A stretch of 36,329 nt of DNA from Symbiodinium natans. Its lineage: Eukaryota > Sar > Dinophyceae > Suessiales > Symbiodiniaceae. Where the stretch lies: NCBI GenBank assembly GCA_905221605.1, contig CAJNDS010002651.1, forward strand, positions 292,501-328,829. The letters run 5' to 3'. The position numbers and the translations under genes were made by a program. This document shows, in pieces, positions 1 to 12,300 of this stretch. Position 1 is the first letter of the stretch; the number at the start of each line of letters is the position of its first letter. Under the pieces are notes generated by a model. The model was not told the origin of the DNA and did no database searches. It saw only the letters and a list, made by a program, of their open reading frames with translations.

Positions 1-319
1 GGTGGACGGGCGGCTGCCAAGAAAAACAAGAACCCCACATCGTGGTGTGGCCCCATTAGGGTTTAGGGTTTAGTTTCCGAACATAGCGGGGTACCCCATT
101 TCGGGGATCCTTTAACGTATGATAGTTTTTGTTGGGGTATAAACGGGGTAGAACAAAAACCAAACATCTTGGTTGCTGAGTAATCTGGGCCAAAACAGGT
201 TAACCTTCCAATTATGGTAGGACTATAGAAAACCCAAAATGCTAAAGGGTTTCAGGTTACCTGCTCAGCTAGTAAGACAGAGTGATGTGGCCCCCATTTC
301 CCAGGTGCAGCCCAGGCAC

Positions 320-353
320 GTAGATTGCTGGAGTGGAGTCCAGGGTCACAAAC
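320..353 (-). CDS. Channel gene, exon with selectivity filter
   Basis: After an acttcag|G acceptor the exon completes Gln and reads FVTLDSTPAIY, ending in phase 0 at a GT donor (gtgcct). TLDS lines up with the TLES filter of bacterial sodium channels, with Asp at the selectivity position. The Trp that normally follows Ser is Thr here. S6 should follow but is beyond position 1. Confidence 0.8.
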
Positions 354-3300
354 CTGAAGTGGACCCAAGGCTCGACCCTAAACCCTAAACCCTGAACCCT
401 AAACCCTAAAGCCCTAAACCCTAAACCCTAAATCCTAAACCCTAAACCCTAAAACCCCTAAAACCCCTAAACCCCGAAACCCTAAATCAGCCTCAAGCCG
501 CATGCGTCCTCGAAATTCTGAACCTGCTCAGCCAGCCACATCAGGTCCAAATCCTACAAACCCTACTCGGGTCCGGGGTTTTCTGGGCCTGATATATAGG
601 GATTACGGTTTAGGGTTAGGGTATAGGGATTAGGGTTTAGGGTTAGGTTTTACGGGTTTCGGGTGTAGGGTTTGGGGTGTAGGGTTAGGGTGTATAGGGT
701 TTAGGGCGGGCCCGAAGCCAGAAGCCATCGAGGGCTGCGTTCAAACTTTGGACCAAAATATCAGTCCCCGTGCTAGAGGCTTTGGGTTTCAGGATTTTGG
801 GGTTTAAGGTTTTGATTTGGAGCAACCTAGTGCCCGAACACCCTCGAGAACCCTCATGCAGAAAACCCCGAACCCTAAACCGCAGACCCTCAAGCCCTGA
901 ACCCTTGAGCCGGAAGCCTTGGGTATACCAACAGTCCTTAATTGGGATTTTCATGTAGGGTGCACTAGAATCCCGATTAAGGACTGTAAGTATAAGGGGG
1001 AACATCCCAACTAAAGCCCTAAGCCCTGAAGCCTTAAAGCCCTACAGAAAAAAGCAAATCCTACCACTTCGGGGCCTTTTGGGGGCCTAAACTGCTCTAG
1101 CAGCTGTAGGGTTTAGGGTTTAGGGTTTAGGGTTTAGGGTTTAGGGTTTAGGGTTTAGGGTTTAGGGTTTAGGGTTTAGGGTTTAGGGTTAGGGTTTAGC
1201 GTTTAGGGTTTAGGGTATAGAGTTTAGGGCAGGGTCTGTGGTTTAGGGCAGTGACTTCGTGGGCAAGGTCATATTTCGCCAGCGGGCAAGGTCAAATCAA
1301 GAGCGCGCAAGGTTACTCGTCCGTCACATGATATAAAAAAAGACTCTACCGGTGAATGCTCTGGACTTGCGATGCTGAACCCTAAGCCCTGAGCCTAAAC
1401 CCGGTGCAGGGTGTAGGCTTGAGGGATGTAAGGCCTTGAAAGCAGGAAGATACTGTTGTGGGGCTTTAGACCCTAGAATCCATAACCCTAGGGGCCACTC
1501 AGCCTCAAATCACAAAGCCAAGAGCCCTAAACTCTAGGAATAATTCAACATACCCCAAAATCATACCCCTTGACCTATAAGAGGATAATATAAAGAAGGA
1601 TTTGTCATGCCTCTTGGTGTGCCCAAGGGGCATGTTGAATATGTCTTAGATAAATCCGGCAACCCTACTCTCTTATTCCTGAGGCAGTGAAGAGGTTCAG
1701 GGTTCAGGGTTCGAGGGGTTAAGCCATTGGCCCCAACCCTGCCCCAAAGCCTATACTCTAAGCCCCAAAAACCCTAAAACCCAGGAAGTCAAAACCCTAA
1801 AGCCCTAAAGCCTATACTAAACCTAAACCCAACACCCAGGAAGACTAAACCCTAAAGCCTACACTCCAAACTCTATATAAACCCCCTAAACCCTAAACCC
1901 TAAACCCTAAACCCTAAACCCTAAACCCTAAACCCTAAACCCTAAAACCCTAAACCCTAAAACCCAGGAAGCAAACCCTGCAGCGGCACCCTCAAAAAAA
2001 CGTGCGGTCCGCGCTGCTGGAAGAGCGTCCTCATAGTCACCGCGGTGTCGGGCTTAAGGTTTAGGGTTTATAGGGTTTAGGGTTTATAGGGTTTAGGGTT
2101 TATAGGGTATAAGGTATAGGGTGTAGGGTGTAGGGTTTAGGGTTTAGGGGTTTAGGGTTTAGGGTTTAGGGAGGCTTGGGAGGGTGTGAATTAGGGGTTG
2201 TGGGTTGGGGGTTTCGGGCGCAAAGGCTTTGGGGACTTAAGGTCTTGGTTAGGGTTTGGGGTTCAGGGGCTTTTCAAGCCCGAAAGGCCCCCTTCAACCC
2301 TCAAACCCTTAAGCCCCGAAAGCCATAAAGCCCGGAACCCAAACCCCAAACCCTAAACCCTAAACCCTAAACAAACCCTAAACCTTTGAACCCTTGAACC
2401 GAAACCGTATCCACTTTGGGCCCGTACCGACCGAGGCCTGTTGGCAACTTACCCTAAACCCTTAACCCTAAACCCCAAACCCCGAACCCGGAACCCTAAA
2501 CCCTAAACCCGAAACCCGAAACCCTAAACCCTAAACCCTATAAACCCTAAATCCTAAACCCTAAACCCTAAATCCTAAACCCCAAACCCCCGTTCGGCTA
2601 AGAAGGGCTTATATAGGGAACCTGGGTCCTAGAAGTCTAGGGTTTAGGGTTTGGAGTTTAGGGCTTAGGAATTGGGCTTTAGGGTTTGGGGTTTGGGGTT
2701 TAGGAATTCGGCTTTAGGGTTTGGGGTTTGGGGTTTAGGGTTTAGGAATTCGGCTTTAGGGTTTAGGGTTTGGGGTTTAGGGTTTAGGAATTCGGCTTTA
2801 GGGTTTAGGCTTGGGGTTTAGGGTTTAGGATCTAACAGAACCCATAGGTGCGAGAGCCTTAGATGAACCCCTGAAGCTCGCAGCCCTCAGACCTGACCAA
2901 CCCTAAACCTTGTAGGTACCTAAACCCTAAACCCTAAACCCTCAACCCTCAACCCTCAACCTTAAACCCTAAACCCTATACCCAACGCAGCTTAGATGCA
3001 TGATGGCTTGGGCCACGCTGGAGAAGTGCTTCGATGCGTAGAGCGAGGTCGCCTCAATCCCCGGGGCGGGAGAGGGAGGGCCGAAAAGGGCGCAGGCTTG
3101 ATTTGTTAGGGTTTAGGGTTTAGGGTTTAGGGTTTGGGAGTTTGGGATTTAGGGATTCAGGGTTTAGGGTTTCGGGCCCCTGCAACAAGGTAGGTCGAAA
3201 AGGATGATGAACCATTATCTGTAGGGAACGCCTGCTGCCCTAAACCCCAAAGCCTAAAGCCTAAACCCTAAACCCTAAACCCTAAACCCTGAGCCCTAAG

Positions 3301-6300
3301 ACTCAGGAGCTCGGCCCCTTGATGAGCTAACTCCAGCGGCCAATGGTTTGCGGTTGAGGGCTTGAGGGTCTGGTGATTCGTAGGGGCATCAGGGAAGTAG
3401 GGCCTTGCGTATACCCTATAAACCCTAAACCCTAGACCCTAAACCCTAAACCCGAAACCCTAAACCCTAAACCCTATACCTTTTTTGGGATGATATAGGG
3501 CACCTCATTCCCTCATTCCCAACAAAGAACCAGCAAAATCTTACTCCCATATCACCCTATATATATATATATATATACCTGAGTAGCCCCTGACTAACAC
3601 CGAAATAACCCCTCACATCCCTTATAAGGGTCCCTTCATCCCTTGATACCAGGTGAGGGATTGATGTCATCAATCGCAGATGCTATAGGGCCCAACACAG
3701 CCTGCACGCGTGTCCTGACTGGCACGCGGTAGGGACTTAGGACATTAGGGCCGCTATAGAGAACGCCTAATCCCTAAACCCTAAACCCTAAACCCTAAAC
3801 CCTAAACCCTGATTAGAACCACTCTGCAGCCTACCGTGCAGGGTTTAGGGTTTAGGGCTTGTGGCGAAGCTCCCAAGCCCTAAACCCCCAAGATAGTCAC
3901 CTTCCCAAAAGGCCCGAGGGCCCCGACAGCTTCGAGTTTAGGGTTTAGGGTTTAGGGTTTAGGGATTAGGGATTAGGGATTAGGGTTTAGGGTTTAGGGC
4001 CCCGACAGCATTCAGCTTCAGCTCGTCGTCGCCCCCTATCAATTCCATCCTTGGCAGGCGCGAGGAAGGTCGAGAGTTTCAGGGTTGTAGAGTTTTAGGA
4101 TCTAGGGTATAGGGCTTAAGGGTTAATTAAGGATTAAGGGTTTAGGGTTTAGGGCGAGGAAGGTTTAGAGTTTCAGGGTCTGGGGTTTTAGGGCTTAGGG
4201 ATGTGGAGTTGTTGTAGGCCGAAAACAATTTAGGGGTTCAGGTGTAGGCCTTGAGGGCTTCGGGAAACCTGAATGCCAAACCAAACCCTCACAGGGTACA
4301 CAAAGAGGAATAAAGGGTACCTATAGGGGAACATAAGGTGCCGAATTCATTCATTTTCCAATAGCCAGCAGGTGAGCCCAGATCCCGAAACCCTCAAGCC
4401 CAGCGCCCGCCCTAACCCTAAACCCTAAACCCTAAACCCTAAACCCCTAAACCCTAAACCCTAAACCCTATACCCTAAACCCTAAACCCTAACCCCTAGT
4501 CCTTACAAGAACCAAGGGGCCCCAGGCAAGCAAAGATGTACAGCATCAGGAAGACCTGGGGGACATTCGCACTCGCAACCCGAAACCTAAGCCTAAACCC
4601 TAAGCCCTAAACCATAAACCCTAAACTCTAAACCCTAAACCCCTACTCTACAACTTCGTAGCCCAGTAACCATACTATGATAAGGGTAACCCCCTTTTGG
4701 GGTTGGCTGCTGGACAAGGGGAAGCCAGGAAACCCCCCCCAAAAAACAGGGGGCAAAAAAATACCCGCCGGGCACGGGGGAGTCTTGGCATCTTAGGAAA
4801 GAAAGCGAGGCGGGCCCTTTAAACCCTTTGAAAAGCATATTCCTAAATATAATCTTGTTATAAACCTAGTGGGGAAAATCTTCCTAAATATAATCCTGAT
4901 ATAAACCCATAAGGGAAAAGATTCTTAAATATCCCAATAAAGGAAGAGATTCGTAAATATCATCCTCGTAAACCCAACAAAGGGAAAGATTCTTAAATAT
5001 CATCCTCTGAAGCCCAATAAGGGAAAAGACTCTTAAGTACAATCCTCTTAAACCCAATAAGGGAAAAGATTCTTGAATATAATCCTCTTAAACCACCCTA
5101 AACCCTAAACCCTAAACCCTAAACCCTAATAAGGGGAAAACTATCCCCCAGGGCCAACGTAGGAGAGCCAAAGCTGCACCCAAACTCCCAGCTTACCATC
5201 TCCCAGTCCCTTGGGGACCAAATGAACCCTCAAAGGGTTTAGGGTTTAGGGTTTAGGGTTTAGGGCTTATATACCAAAAAACTGTGAATCCTGGTAGTAT
5301 AGGGTTCACTTCGTTTATATATCTAAATAGGAATTCGAGTAGTACAGGGTATATGACTTCAATTTAAGGGTTCATGTCGTCCTTGAGGGTTTATGGTGTA
5401 TATACCTAAATAGGAATTCTAGTACTATAGGGTAGGTGACCTCAATTTTAGGGTTCAGTTCGACCATAAGGGTGTCGGAGATTACTGTGGAGGTTCGTCT
5501 GTGCGTACAAAGGCAGGGATAGACGTGCCCGAAAGAAAGGCGGTATAACCTGTTCCAAGGCTTGTTGCCGTATAATAACCTTATACTTGTACGCACCCTA
5601 ACCTACTTATAGGCTCCAGACCCCAAGCCCTGAACCCTAAACCCTAAACCCGAAAACCCAAGACTCCAAACCCGAAGCCCTAAGCCCTAAGCCCTAAGCC
5701 CTAAACCCTAAACCCTAACAGCCTCCAAGGCGGGTCTAGGGTTTCAGTCTTCCTCCTTCCGCCGAGCCGCGAGTACGACGGCGGAGGCCATGACCTGAGC
5801 AAGCAGGATGGAACTTCACCCCTAGCCCTAAACCCCATATATACCCCATGTACCCCATATACCCCTATACCCCTAAACCCTAAACCCTAAACCCATATAC
5901 CCCATATACCCCATATACCCCATATACCCCATGTACCCCATATACCCCTATACCCCTATCCCCCTAAACCCTAAGCCCTAGACCTTTCTTAGACGGCGAT
6001 TCCTGCAGAGCGACAGGGCCCCAGCGCTTTGGGTTGAGGGTTTAGTTTAGGGTTTAGGGTTAGGGTTTAGGGCTAGGGTTTAGGGTTAGGGTTGAGGGTT
6101 TAGGGTTTCGGGCTAGGGTTTAGGGTTGAGGGTTCAGTGTCATTCTCAGCGTGGCAGACTGAGGTTCGCCAAGTGTGGGGCACAGGGCCGATGCTTTGGG
6201 CCTAGGTCAGGGTTTTCCATGGTCCCAAGTTCGGGTTTCGGGAGTAGGGTTTAGGGTTTAGGGTTTAGGGTTTAGGGTTTCGGGTTTAGGGTTTAGGGTT

Positions 6301-9300
6301 TCAGGGGCAGGTAGGGTTTAGCAACTATAGGCCAGAGAGCCCAACCATTAGTTGGTCTAAGGCCTTTGAAAGCCGGAAACCCGAAAAAGCACTATACTGC
6401 TCTTGCATTGCCTACCCAAAACCCCTATATAAGCCTCTGTAAACCCGTTAAACCTCAGAAACCCTAAACCCTAAACCCTAAACCCCAAACCCTAAACCCC
6501 AGAAACCCTATGAACCCCATCAACCCTGCAAACCCTAAATCTCGGGTCGGAACCCTGGGATTGGGCCGTTAGTATGGCCCCTTACCGTTGTTTACAGGGA
6601 TCCGAAGTATGGCCCCTTATTCTGTTTAGTGTATGGAAGGGTTGATGTAACAAATGGGGCCCAAATTAAGAGCCCATACTTGTCTACACTAAACCCTGAA
6701 GAACCTCTAACGCCCCAAACAACACCTAAATAGACCCTACAAACCTACAAACTCTATAAACCCGATAAACTCTATACACCCGATAACCCCGTAGACCCTA
6801 TGAACCCTGGAACCCGAAACAACACCGAAATAAACCCTGCAAACCCTGCAAACCCTACAAACCCTATCAACCCTATAAAACCTATAAACCCAGTAAACCC
6901 CAGAAACCCTATCAACCCTCTCAAACCTATGAGAACCCTATGAAAACCCTAAACCTATAAATAAACCTAACCCTATTGCAAACCCCAACCCTAAGCCCTA
7001 AGCCCTAAGCCCTAAGCCCTAAACCCTAAACCCTAAACCCTAAACCCTAAACCCTAAACCCTAAACCCTAAACCCTAAACCCTCAACCCTCAACCCTCAA
7101 CCCCAAACCTAGCCTCCTTTGCAGGGCCTTGCAGGCTACGGCCAAGGTGCGTCGAAGGAGGTAAGGAGGCCCCGGATGAGCTTCCAGATAGTTCCGAACC
7201 TCGTAGCGCAACCCCCCCCCCCCCCCCTAAACCCTAAACCCTAAACCCTAAACCCTAAACCCTAAACCCTAAACCCTAAACCCTAAACCCTAAAACCTAA
7301 ACCCACCCACACACACTTGGTGTTCTACTGGTTCCCTACACTTGGGGTTTAGGGTTCAGGGTTTAGGGTTCTACTTGGAGGCTCCATCTTGGCTGAGTTC
7401 TGAACCCCTCCTAAAAGTTTTACGTTTAGGCTCCTTACTGCAGTTTCTACCAAGAACCCAAAAGGTTAAAGTCCTCTAAGAGCCAGCCAGAAGAAAGCCA
7501 AGAGATAGTCACGACGTACAGAGAAGCTGGTTTGTAGGGAATCCCCAAACTAGGCTGCCTAGTAACCTAGGCTTAAAAAGGGTGCCCTTTTTTGCTTAAA
7601 GGGGTTTATAAGGGAACCAAAACCCCCCAAAACGGGAATAAGGGTACTACTGGGCATCCTAGCAAAAACGGGGAGGGCGGGGGGAAGGGCTTTGATGCAC
7701 TGAGGCGGCCCGACAAGACACCACTCCGCAGCGAACGTGTCGGGACCGCGGCCACAACCCTAAGCCCTAAACCCGAAGCCCGAAACTCTAGCCCTAAAGA
7801 AGCCCTAAACCCTAAACCCCCAAACCCTAAATCCTAAACCCTAAACCCTAAACCCCCAAACCCTAAACCCAGCTGCTCCGAGTGCGAAGACTCCTCCCCG
7901 CTGGATCCATTGGCCTAAGATACTTTTGGGTGTCGGGAACCCTAAATCCTAAACCCGAAACCCTAAACCCTGAACCCTAAACCCTAAACCCAAACCTCAA
8001 CCTTAATGACGAAATCAACCCCAGAATTGGGGTCATATACCCTGTACTACTATAATTCCAAATTAGAGGGCTGGAGTTGCCAGGGAAACAGCTGGAACCC
8101 CGCCGCCCCTGGGACGCGAGCTGCTTCACCACGCGCAGCGCGCGCACGAAGCGGAGGATGCGCAGCATCCGGACCACCATGATCTGCTCCATCATGCCTC
8201 TCCGTGGCTTAGGGCAAGATACCCTAGACCCTCAACCGAAACTGCGAACCCTAATCCTAAACCCTAAGCCCTAAATCCTAAACCCTAAACCCTAAACCCT
8301 AAACCCCAAACCCTAATCCCTAAACCCTAAAGGCAACACCTGACCCACCCCGGGAGCCCGCACCCTCCCACCCAAGCCGCAGGCACTGTGGCTCAAAAGT
8401 TGCCTCAAGCCTGACTTGGGGTTTAGGGTTTAGGGTTTAGGGTTTAGGGTTTAGGGTTTAGGGTTTAGGGTTTTGGGTTTAGGGTTTAGGGCTAGGGCTT
8501 GGGGTTTAGGGTTTAGGGTTTGGGGTTTGGGGTTTAGGAGGGTTGAGGGAAGCCCCTACAGCTTCAGAGACACCAAGTACCGACGACGCTCCCTGCACTG
8601 CGTACCCCAAACCCTAAACCCTAAACCCTAAACCCTAAACCCTAAACCCTAAACCCTAAACCCTAAACCCTAAACCCTAATTTAGGGTCTAATGTGAGGG
8701 TGCCGTGTTCTGTAGGGGACCCCAAAAGCGACCCGAGTTTCTAGTGCTACATACTTCTCCAATAAGCGCTACTCTTCCTACAAAATACGAAAACTTAAAA
8801 GCTTAAAGTTCAACTAGTGGCTTGTAAGTAAGACTACCTCATCCGCGCTGACCCCGAACGCCTTCTTGCCCGACGGAGCCGAAAGCGCTCATGAGCGCGG
8901 GCAAGATCTTTCCGAGGTAGGCCACGAACACCTCGAAACTGGGAGCAACTGAGGGAGTGTCGGGACAAGCGTGAGGGGGGGGGGGGGGGGGAGGCTCGAA
9001 ACCCTAAACCCTCCCTAAGCCCTAAGCCCTAAGCCCTAAGCCCTAAGCCCTAAGCCCTAAGCCCTAAGCCCTAAGCCCTAAGCCCTAAGCCCTAAGCCCT
9101 AAGCCCTAAGCCCTAAGCCCTAGACCCTAAGCCCTTAACACTAAACCCTGAACCCCTCCAAACATTTAAAAGGGCCTTAGGGAGACTCGAGAAGTTGAGA
9201 CTCCAGGGGTGATATTATGGCTGCGGCTTCAAGACGCATCCCCGGACCCGACATAGCCACCCCCCCCCCCCCCCCCCCAAACCCATAATCCCCCCGGTAG

Positions 9301-12300
9301 GGTTTAGGGTTTAGGGTTTAGGGTTTAGGGTTTAGGGTTTAGGGTTTAGGGTTTAGGGTTTAGGGTTTAGGGTTTAGGGTTTAGGGTTTAGGGTTTAGGG
9401 TTTAGGGTTTCGAGTTTAGGGTTACCCTATAACCCTCAAGCCCCAAAACACTAGCGAAACCATCGCGCACCCAAAACTCCGAAGCCCGAAACCCTCAACC
9501 CCAGCATCCCAAGCTCAACACTCAACCCTAAACCCTAAACCCTAAACCCTAAACCCTAAACCCTAAACACCTAAACCCCTAAACCCTAAACCCTAAACCC
9601 TAAACCCTAAACCCTAAACCCTAAACCCTAAACCCTAAACCCTAAACCCTAAACCCTAAACCCTAAACCCTAAACCCTAAACCGCAACGGGTGCTGTGAG
9701 CGGGTGTCTTTGCTGCTTCGCAGCTTCAGGGATAGGGTTCATTGAGTTCTACCAGGTGCTCCGGGGATTATAGGCTAGCTTGCCCAGTAACCTAGGATGA
9801 AAAAGGGTGCCCATTTTTGCTTAAAGGGGTTGATAAGGGACCTAACCCCCCCCCCCCCCCAAAAGGGAATAAGGGTACTCCTGGGCATCCTAGATAGGGT
9901 TTAGGGCTTTAGGGGTTTATGGGGTCTATAGAGTTCTACAGGGCTTTCTAGGAATCATAGGGCTGTAGAGGGCTTTAGAGGATTTATAGGGTTGTATGGG
10001 GCTGTGCAGGGCTTACAGGCTTTATGGGGGCTCAGAGGGACGTATACCCTCCTGGAGGGCTCTATAGGGTTGACAGGGTTTCAGCGTGAGGTTTAGGGTT
10101 TAGGGTTTAGGGTTTAGGGTTTATAGGGTTGACAGCGTGAGGTTGAGGGTTTTGTGGGGTTTGTAGGATTTGGGGGTTCGGGGTATGGAGTTTTGGGCTG
10201 TTTCGGGCTGAGGGTCCCCCACATCGTACCCCAAAAGTCCATAACACATGTGCAACATCTCCCTTCAGCGCATACCCTTAACAGAAATTCAGGGGGGCAT
10301 GGTAAATTCCTGGCTTATATTCTCCCTTATAGGTCCAAGGGGTATGGGTTTGGGGTATGATGAATTTATTCTTGGATAAACAGAGTCTCTGAAGCCCTAA
10401 ACCCTAACCCTAAACCCTAAACCCTAAACCCTAGACCCCAAACTCCAAACCCTAAACCCTAAACCCGAAACCCTAAACCCTAACCCTAAACCCCCAGCAC
10501 TGGGGGCTCAAGTCCCCGGTTCCCCTAGTACCCCCACCCCCTAATCTACCCCCCCTAAGTTACCCCCCAAAATTCAGGCTATTTAGGGATAATTAAGCCA
10601 AATTATGGCTATTTAAGGGGGGAACCTGAGGGGGAAAGCCCTAAACCCTAAACCCTAAACCCTACACCCGCAACCCAGTATAGAGGGGGGCTGGTAGGGA
10701 AACCCATAAAAAAAGGGCAAGGCCGGGAGACGAGGACCGCGTCGAAGAGGAACCAGCCGTCGGTGACGCAGCGCGCCCAGCCGTAGGCCATCAGTCTCCT
10801 CTTCTAGGGTTTGAGTGGGTTTAGGGTTTAGGGTTTAGGGTTTAGGGTTTAGGGTTTAGGGTTTAGGGTCTAGGGTTTAGGGCAGCAGTCTCCTTTTGAG
10901 GGCCCTGCAGGGCTTTGGGGGAGGGTTGGAGGGTTCCCATTTTTCGGTTTCAAGTTTGAGGCCGCGGGAACCAGAAAACCCTAAACCCTAAACCCTAAAC
11001 CCCAAACCCCAAACCCTAAACCCTAAACCCTAAACCCTAAACCCTAAACCCTAAACCCTAAACCCTAAACCCTAAACCCTAAACCCTAAACCCTAAACCC
11101 TAAACCCTAAACCCTAAACCCTAAACCCTAAACCCTAAACCCTAAACCCTAAACCCTTTGCGAGCGTTAGGGACCAAATTCTCAGATCAAGCGGCAGTAC
11201 AAGCTCCACAGTGTAGAAGGCCATGAAGACATATTCCTCACTGAGGGATGGTGTTTAGGGTTTAGGGTTTAGGGTTTAGGGTTTAGGGTTTAGGGTTTAG
11301 TGGCTTTGGGGTGCAGCCCAAACTCAGTGATGCTTAAAGAGGAGGTGGTGTTTGGGGCTCACGCCACTTGTTAGAGGCGGTGCCGGGGCAAGGGGCCGAG
11401 TGGGCTTAGGGCTTAGGGCTTTAGGGTTTAGGGTCTAGGGCTTAGGGTTTAGGGCTTAGGGCTTTGGGCTGAGGGCTTAGGGCTTGATTAGTTTGCAGAG
11501 AAACAAAGCCCTTGAACCTTTGACCCTGAAACCCTAAGCAGGCACCTACGGACGGAGGCCGAAAACCGGAACCCTTAAACCTTCCCTAAACCTTCGGGTT
11601 GAGGGTTGCAGGTTGGGATGTCCTCTCTTGTGCTATTAGAGCAGTCCTTAATAGGGATTCTCAGAGCACTAGAATCCCCAAAGGACTAAGGGGGAACGAC
11701 CCAGGTTTCAGGGGTTTAGGGCTTAGGGTCCGAAGCACCTAGTAAGAAAAATCCGTAACCAGCTTTCTCCTGGAGTTCTGCGCCCTTGGACTTCGGGAAG
11801 TTGTGGGGTGTAAGGTCTGGTCGTGCTGGGTGATCCGAACACGAAGCTCCAAAGAAATCGGATCAACAAATTAAGCCCTATAGGTTTTGGCGCTGTATCA
11901 GAAGGTTTAGGGTTTGGGGTGCAGCTGCGGTGTAGGGTTTAGGGTTTTGGGGTTTTGGGGTTTTGGGGTTTTGGGGTTTTGGGGTTTTGGGGTTTTGGGG
12001 TTTTGGGGTTTTGGGGTTTTGGGGTTTTGGGGTTTTGGGTTTAGAGGCCATAGATGCAAACCGTCAAACAGCTGCCTGGCCCCAATGGCAGGCAAGCGGC
12101 AAGGTCCTGCGGCCTTTGTGGTCGGCTCGGGTTTAGGGTTTAGGGTTTAGGGTTTAGGGTTTAGGGTTTAGGGTCTAGGGTCTAGGGTCTAGGGTTTAGG
12201 GTTTAGGGTTTACTGCGCCGGGCCAATAGTTCGACCCACCGACGTCTAGAAGTCCTTACACCTGTTCCCCGCCCTCCTCCCCATAGACTCCTGACACAAG

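Larger units (their letters stand above)
354..2017 (-). other. Intron between TLFQ and filter exons, telomere-repeat rich
   Basis: The 1.66-kb intron carries CCCTAAA tracts (363-485, 1880-1970), TTTAGGG tracts (598-710, 1106-1230) and two inverted-repeat elements (924-994, 1541-1641). No further exon is needed here, because the flanking exons join in phase. Confidence 0.65.

Noticed and set aside
1-13. Possible exon start at the left edge (PPVH after ttggcag)
   Set aside because: Only 13 bases are visible and the acceptor lacks the G at +1 seen in almost all other exons; kept as a finding, not as a feature.
482-553. Minus-strand block after gtttgtag|G reading DLDLMWLAEQVQNFEDAC
   Set aside because: It looks exon-like, but it lies between the TLFQ and filter exons, which already join in phase, and it ends in an in-frame stop.
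685-1005. 106-codon minus-strand ORF
   Set aside because: It reads through telomere-like units and the inverted-repeat element at 924-994, with no domain or coding composition.
1246-1345. Minus-strand block with a possible S6-like VFFYIM
   Set aside because: It is out of order for S6 (before the filter exon), has no AG|G acceptor and is soon interrupted by a stop.
7865-7910. GC-rich island reading SSGEESSHSEQL on the minus strand
   Set aside because: It lies between the S4 and S4-S5 linker exons, which join in phase; a hydrophilic insert there would break the linker.
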